A stretch of DNA of 23,654 nt from Thalassospira sp. UBA1131 (GTDB lineage: Bacteria > Pseudomonadota > Alphaproteobacteria > Rhodospirillales > Thalassospiraceae): NCBI RefSeq assembly GCF_002311515.1, contig NZ_DCAO01000091.1:30062-53715 (forward strand), in the 5' to 3' direction. A model generated the notes under the pieces. It searched no databases, was not told the DNA's origin, and was given only the letters and a program-made list of their open reading frames with translations. The position numbers and the translations under genes are program-made. Of the stretch, positions 22,295-23,654 are shown in pieces. Numbering within the stretch: the stretch's first letter is position 1; each line of letters starts with the position of its first letter.

Positions 22295-23269
22295 ATGATT
22301 GATCGACAAGGTCATCCATTTCCGGCCTCTGGCCGGGACGACGGTACCGAAAACCCGTTTACAGATCTTGTCCCTGTCGCAGCACAGGCAATGATGGATC
22401 GTTTCGATCACCCGTTGTCGCAACAGGCCTGGGTGATGAACGATCCGGCGCGGCGAGATCGCTGTTATGCTGTATTGCTGCAAAGTGGCCGGGCCGAGGT
22501 TGGCTTGCGGCATGGCACTATCAGTTGCACGGCCCCCGCCCTTGTCTGGTTGCCACTTGGTGAAACGCAGCGTTTTAGTGTTGGTCCCGGCAGTGATGGT
22601 TATTTGCTTTCGGTTGCCGAGGATCTGGTGGCGCGCCATTGCGGTGATGGCAGTTCTGTGGCAGGTGGTCTCGCCGGGAATGGCTTGCCTTTGCGCTTTG
22701 CTGCGGACACCGTTCATAACGTTACCCCGCACGAGGGCCTTGGAAATCAGGTGTTGCTTGAGCGCAGCTTTGAAGCCATCCGGTCTGAGCTGATGGGAAA
22801 TGCGCTTGGTGCCAGTCTTGTGGTTGGCGCGCATTTACAGATTATTCTGACCATGGTTCTGCGTCTGGCAGAAGGCGTGATGGCGCAACGCAACCAGCAC
22901 GGTCCGGGCTCGATCACCTTTCAGCGATTTTTGCAGGTGCTGGAGCTGCATTTTCGAGAACACTGGAATGTTGCCGATTATGCAAAGGCCCTTGGCGTCA
23001 GTGAACGGCGTCTGGGATCCGCAGTCTTGCGCGCAACCGGCAAGCCGCCCTTAACGATTATCCATGAACGTGTCCTGCGCGAGGCCTGCATGCGTCTGGA
23101 ACAATCCCCGCTTGGTGTGGCGCAGATTGCCTATGGTTTGGGTTTTCGCGATCCGGCCTATTTCAGCCGGTTTTTCAAACGTTATATGGGGGAGGCGCCC
23201 GGCGCCTATCGCCGGTTGCGGCGTGCGCACGAGCGTGTGCGTGATGATACTTTTGCGGCCTGGCCATAG
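22295..23269 (+). CDS. AraC family transcriptional regulator (FeaR-like arrangement)
   Basis: A 324-residue regulator. Residues about 30-190 are a poorly conserved beta-rich ligand-binding domain of the AraC-binding type. Residues about 210-312 hold the two AraC helix-turn-helix units: WNVADYAKALGVSERRLGSA, then LGVAQIAYGLGFRDPAYFSR and FFKRYMGEAPGAYRR, matching the AraC signature. It diverges from an aldehyde dehydrogenase gene, as E. coli feaR does from feaB, so it probably activates that gene in response to an aromatic compound; this is inference from layout. ATG 22295 has only a weak Shine-Dalgarno. Two short 3' hairpins follow. Confidence 0.9.
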   Translation: MIDRQGHPFPASGRDDGTENPFTDLVPVAAQAMMDRFDHPLSQQAWVMNDPARRDRCYAVLLQSGRAEVGLRHGTISCTAPALVWLPLGETQRFSVGPGSDGYLLSVAEDLVARHCGDGSSVAGGLAGNGLPLRFAADTVHNVTPHEGLGNQVLLERSFEAIRSELMGNALGASLVVGAHLQIILTMVLRLAEGVMAQRNQHGPGSITFQRFLQVLELHFREHWNVADYAKALGVSERRLGSAVLRATGKPPLTIIHERVLREACMRLEQSPLGVAQIAYGLGFRDPAYFSRFFKRYMGEAPGAYRRLRRAHERVRDDTFAAWP

Positions 23270-23279
23270 GCCCGCGTTG

Positions 23280-23340
23280 TCCGCCACAGGCGGAATGCCG
23301 CCGAATTCCCCTCAAGATTGAAGGTTGCGTTGCCTTTTTT
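23280..23340 (+). terminator. Hairpins after the AraC-type gene (weak terminator)
   Basis: TCCGCC (23280-23285) pairs with GGCGGA (23289-23294) around ACA, without a T-tail. Further on, AAGG (23321-23324) pairs with CCTT (23333-23336) and is followed by a T-run to 23341, a short-stemmed terminator candidate. Together they plausibly end the AraC transcript before the next gene. Confidence 0.45.
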
Positions 23341-23406
23341 TGATCCTACTTGTCTGCTTTAACCGTAACAATAAAGTCATCACCTGTTAGTTTGATTGGA
23401 TCGACG

Positions 23407-23654
23407 TTGCGTAAAGGCAAAACCCTGTTTCTTGGTCTTTTGGCCGTTCTTGTCCTGCCATTTGGCATCAGCCTGGCAGAAGACCCGCCGGGTGAAAAAG
23501 CCAAGGAACGCTATACGTGGCGCAATGCGCCGCGCCATTCTTCGGGCGTGGCGCCTGATGCGGTCGCCAACCGGGATCAGGCGATTGTCATGGTGATGGC
23601 GGCCGAAACATTTGGCTGGCGCGCCTATTTCGCGGTTCATCCATGGATCATTTA
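23407..23654 (+). CDS. DUF3750 family protein, N-terminal part, cut by window edge
   Basis: An open frame runs from TTG 23407 to the window edge (82 complete codons). Its N-terminus has a basic start and one hydrophobic segment (GKTLFLGLLAVLVLPFGISL), a signal peptide or membrane anchor. Next comes RYTWRNAPRHSSGVAPDAVA and then AAETFGWRAYFAVHPWII, which I recognise as the beginning of the DUF3750 domain; the family function is unknown. An in-frame TTG at 23392 is an alternative start, and no ATG is available upstream of the signal segment. No strong Shine-Dalgarno is visible, only GGA at 23398-23400. Confidence 0.75.
   Translation, partial: MRKGKTLFLGLLAVLVLPFGISLAEDPPGEKAKERYTWRNAPRHSSGVAPDAVANRDQAIVMVMAAETFGWRAYFAVHPWII

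Overview
The window reads as chromosomal DNA of a moderately GC-rich alphaproteobacterium. Codon use, the soxBDAG order, a FadR-type regulator beside an amino-acid ABC importer and an (Asn-Pro-Cys)-repeat protein suggest a marine Rhodospirillales member such as Thalassospira. That name is my inference from recognition, not a search result. Coding density is high, with several 4-14 nt gene overlaps, and I see no insertion sequence, prophage, CRISPR array, rRNA or convincing tRNA.

Layout. (1) 1-6196: a GlxA/GbdR-like AraC regulator (cut by the left edge) diverges from soxBDAG, the heterotetrameric sarcosine oxidase that turns sarcosine into glycine and a folate-bound C1 unit. (2) 6202-8144, minus strand: nadK and argE, overlapping by 4 nt and converging on sox with a 5 bp gap. 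(3) 8358-12161: a TetR regulator, then an exported two-domain rhodanese, a YeeE/YedE (TsuA-like) sulfur-compound transporter and, overlapping it by 4 nt, a small exported protein with 30 cysteines, every one inside a (N/S/A)-P-C motif. (4) 12162-14668: a 324 nt non-coding stretch with several stem-loops, a DEAD-box RNA helicase with a long basic tail, and a cold-shock protein closed by a textbook terminator. (5) 14678-18415: a FadR/FCD regulator diverging from a four-gene polar amino-acid ABC importer, with a perfect operator-like palindrome between them. (6) 18542-20310: a SetA-like MFS exporter and a UPF0178 (YaiI/YqxD) protein. (7) 20333-23269: an aldehyde dehydrogenase (minus) divergent from an AraC/FeaR-like activator across a 393 nt AT-rich region full of inverted repeats. 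(8) 23407-end: the start of a DUF3750 protein.

The best candidate for an undescribed system is the rhodanese / YeeE-YedE / Cys-repeat module. Its parts suggest thiosulfate or other sulfane-sulfur uptake, with the Cys-repeat protein as a periplasmic or membrane-tethered sulfur acceptor or thiophilic-metal sink. The gene coupling and the 30 Cys-Pro motifs are visible directly; the function is inferred. Second in interest are the nested inverted repeats between the aldehyde dehydrogenase and its AraC neighbour, and the structured leader before the helicase.
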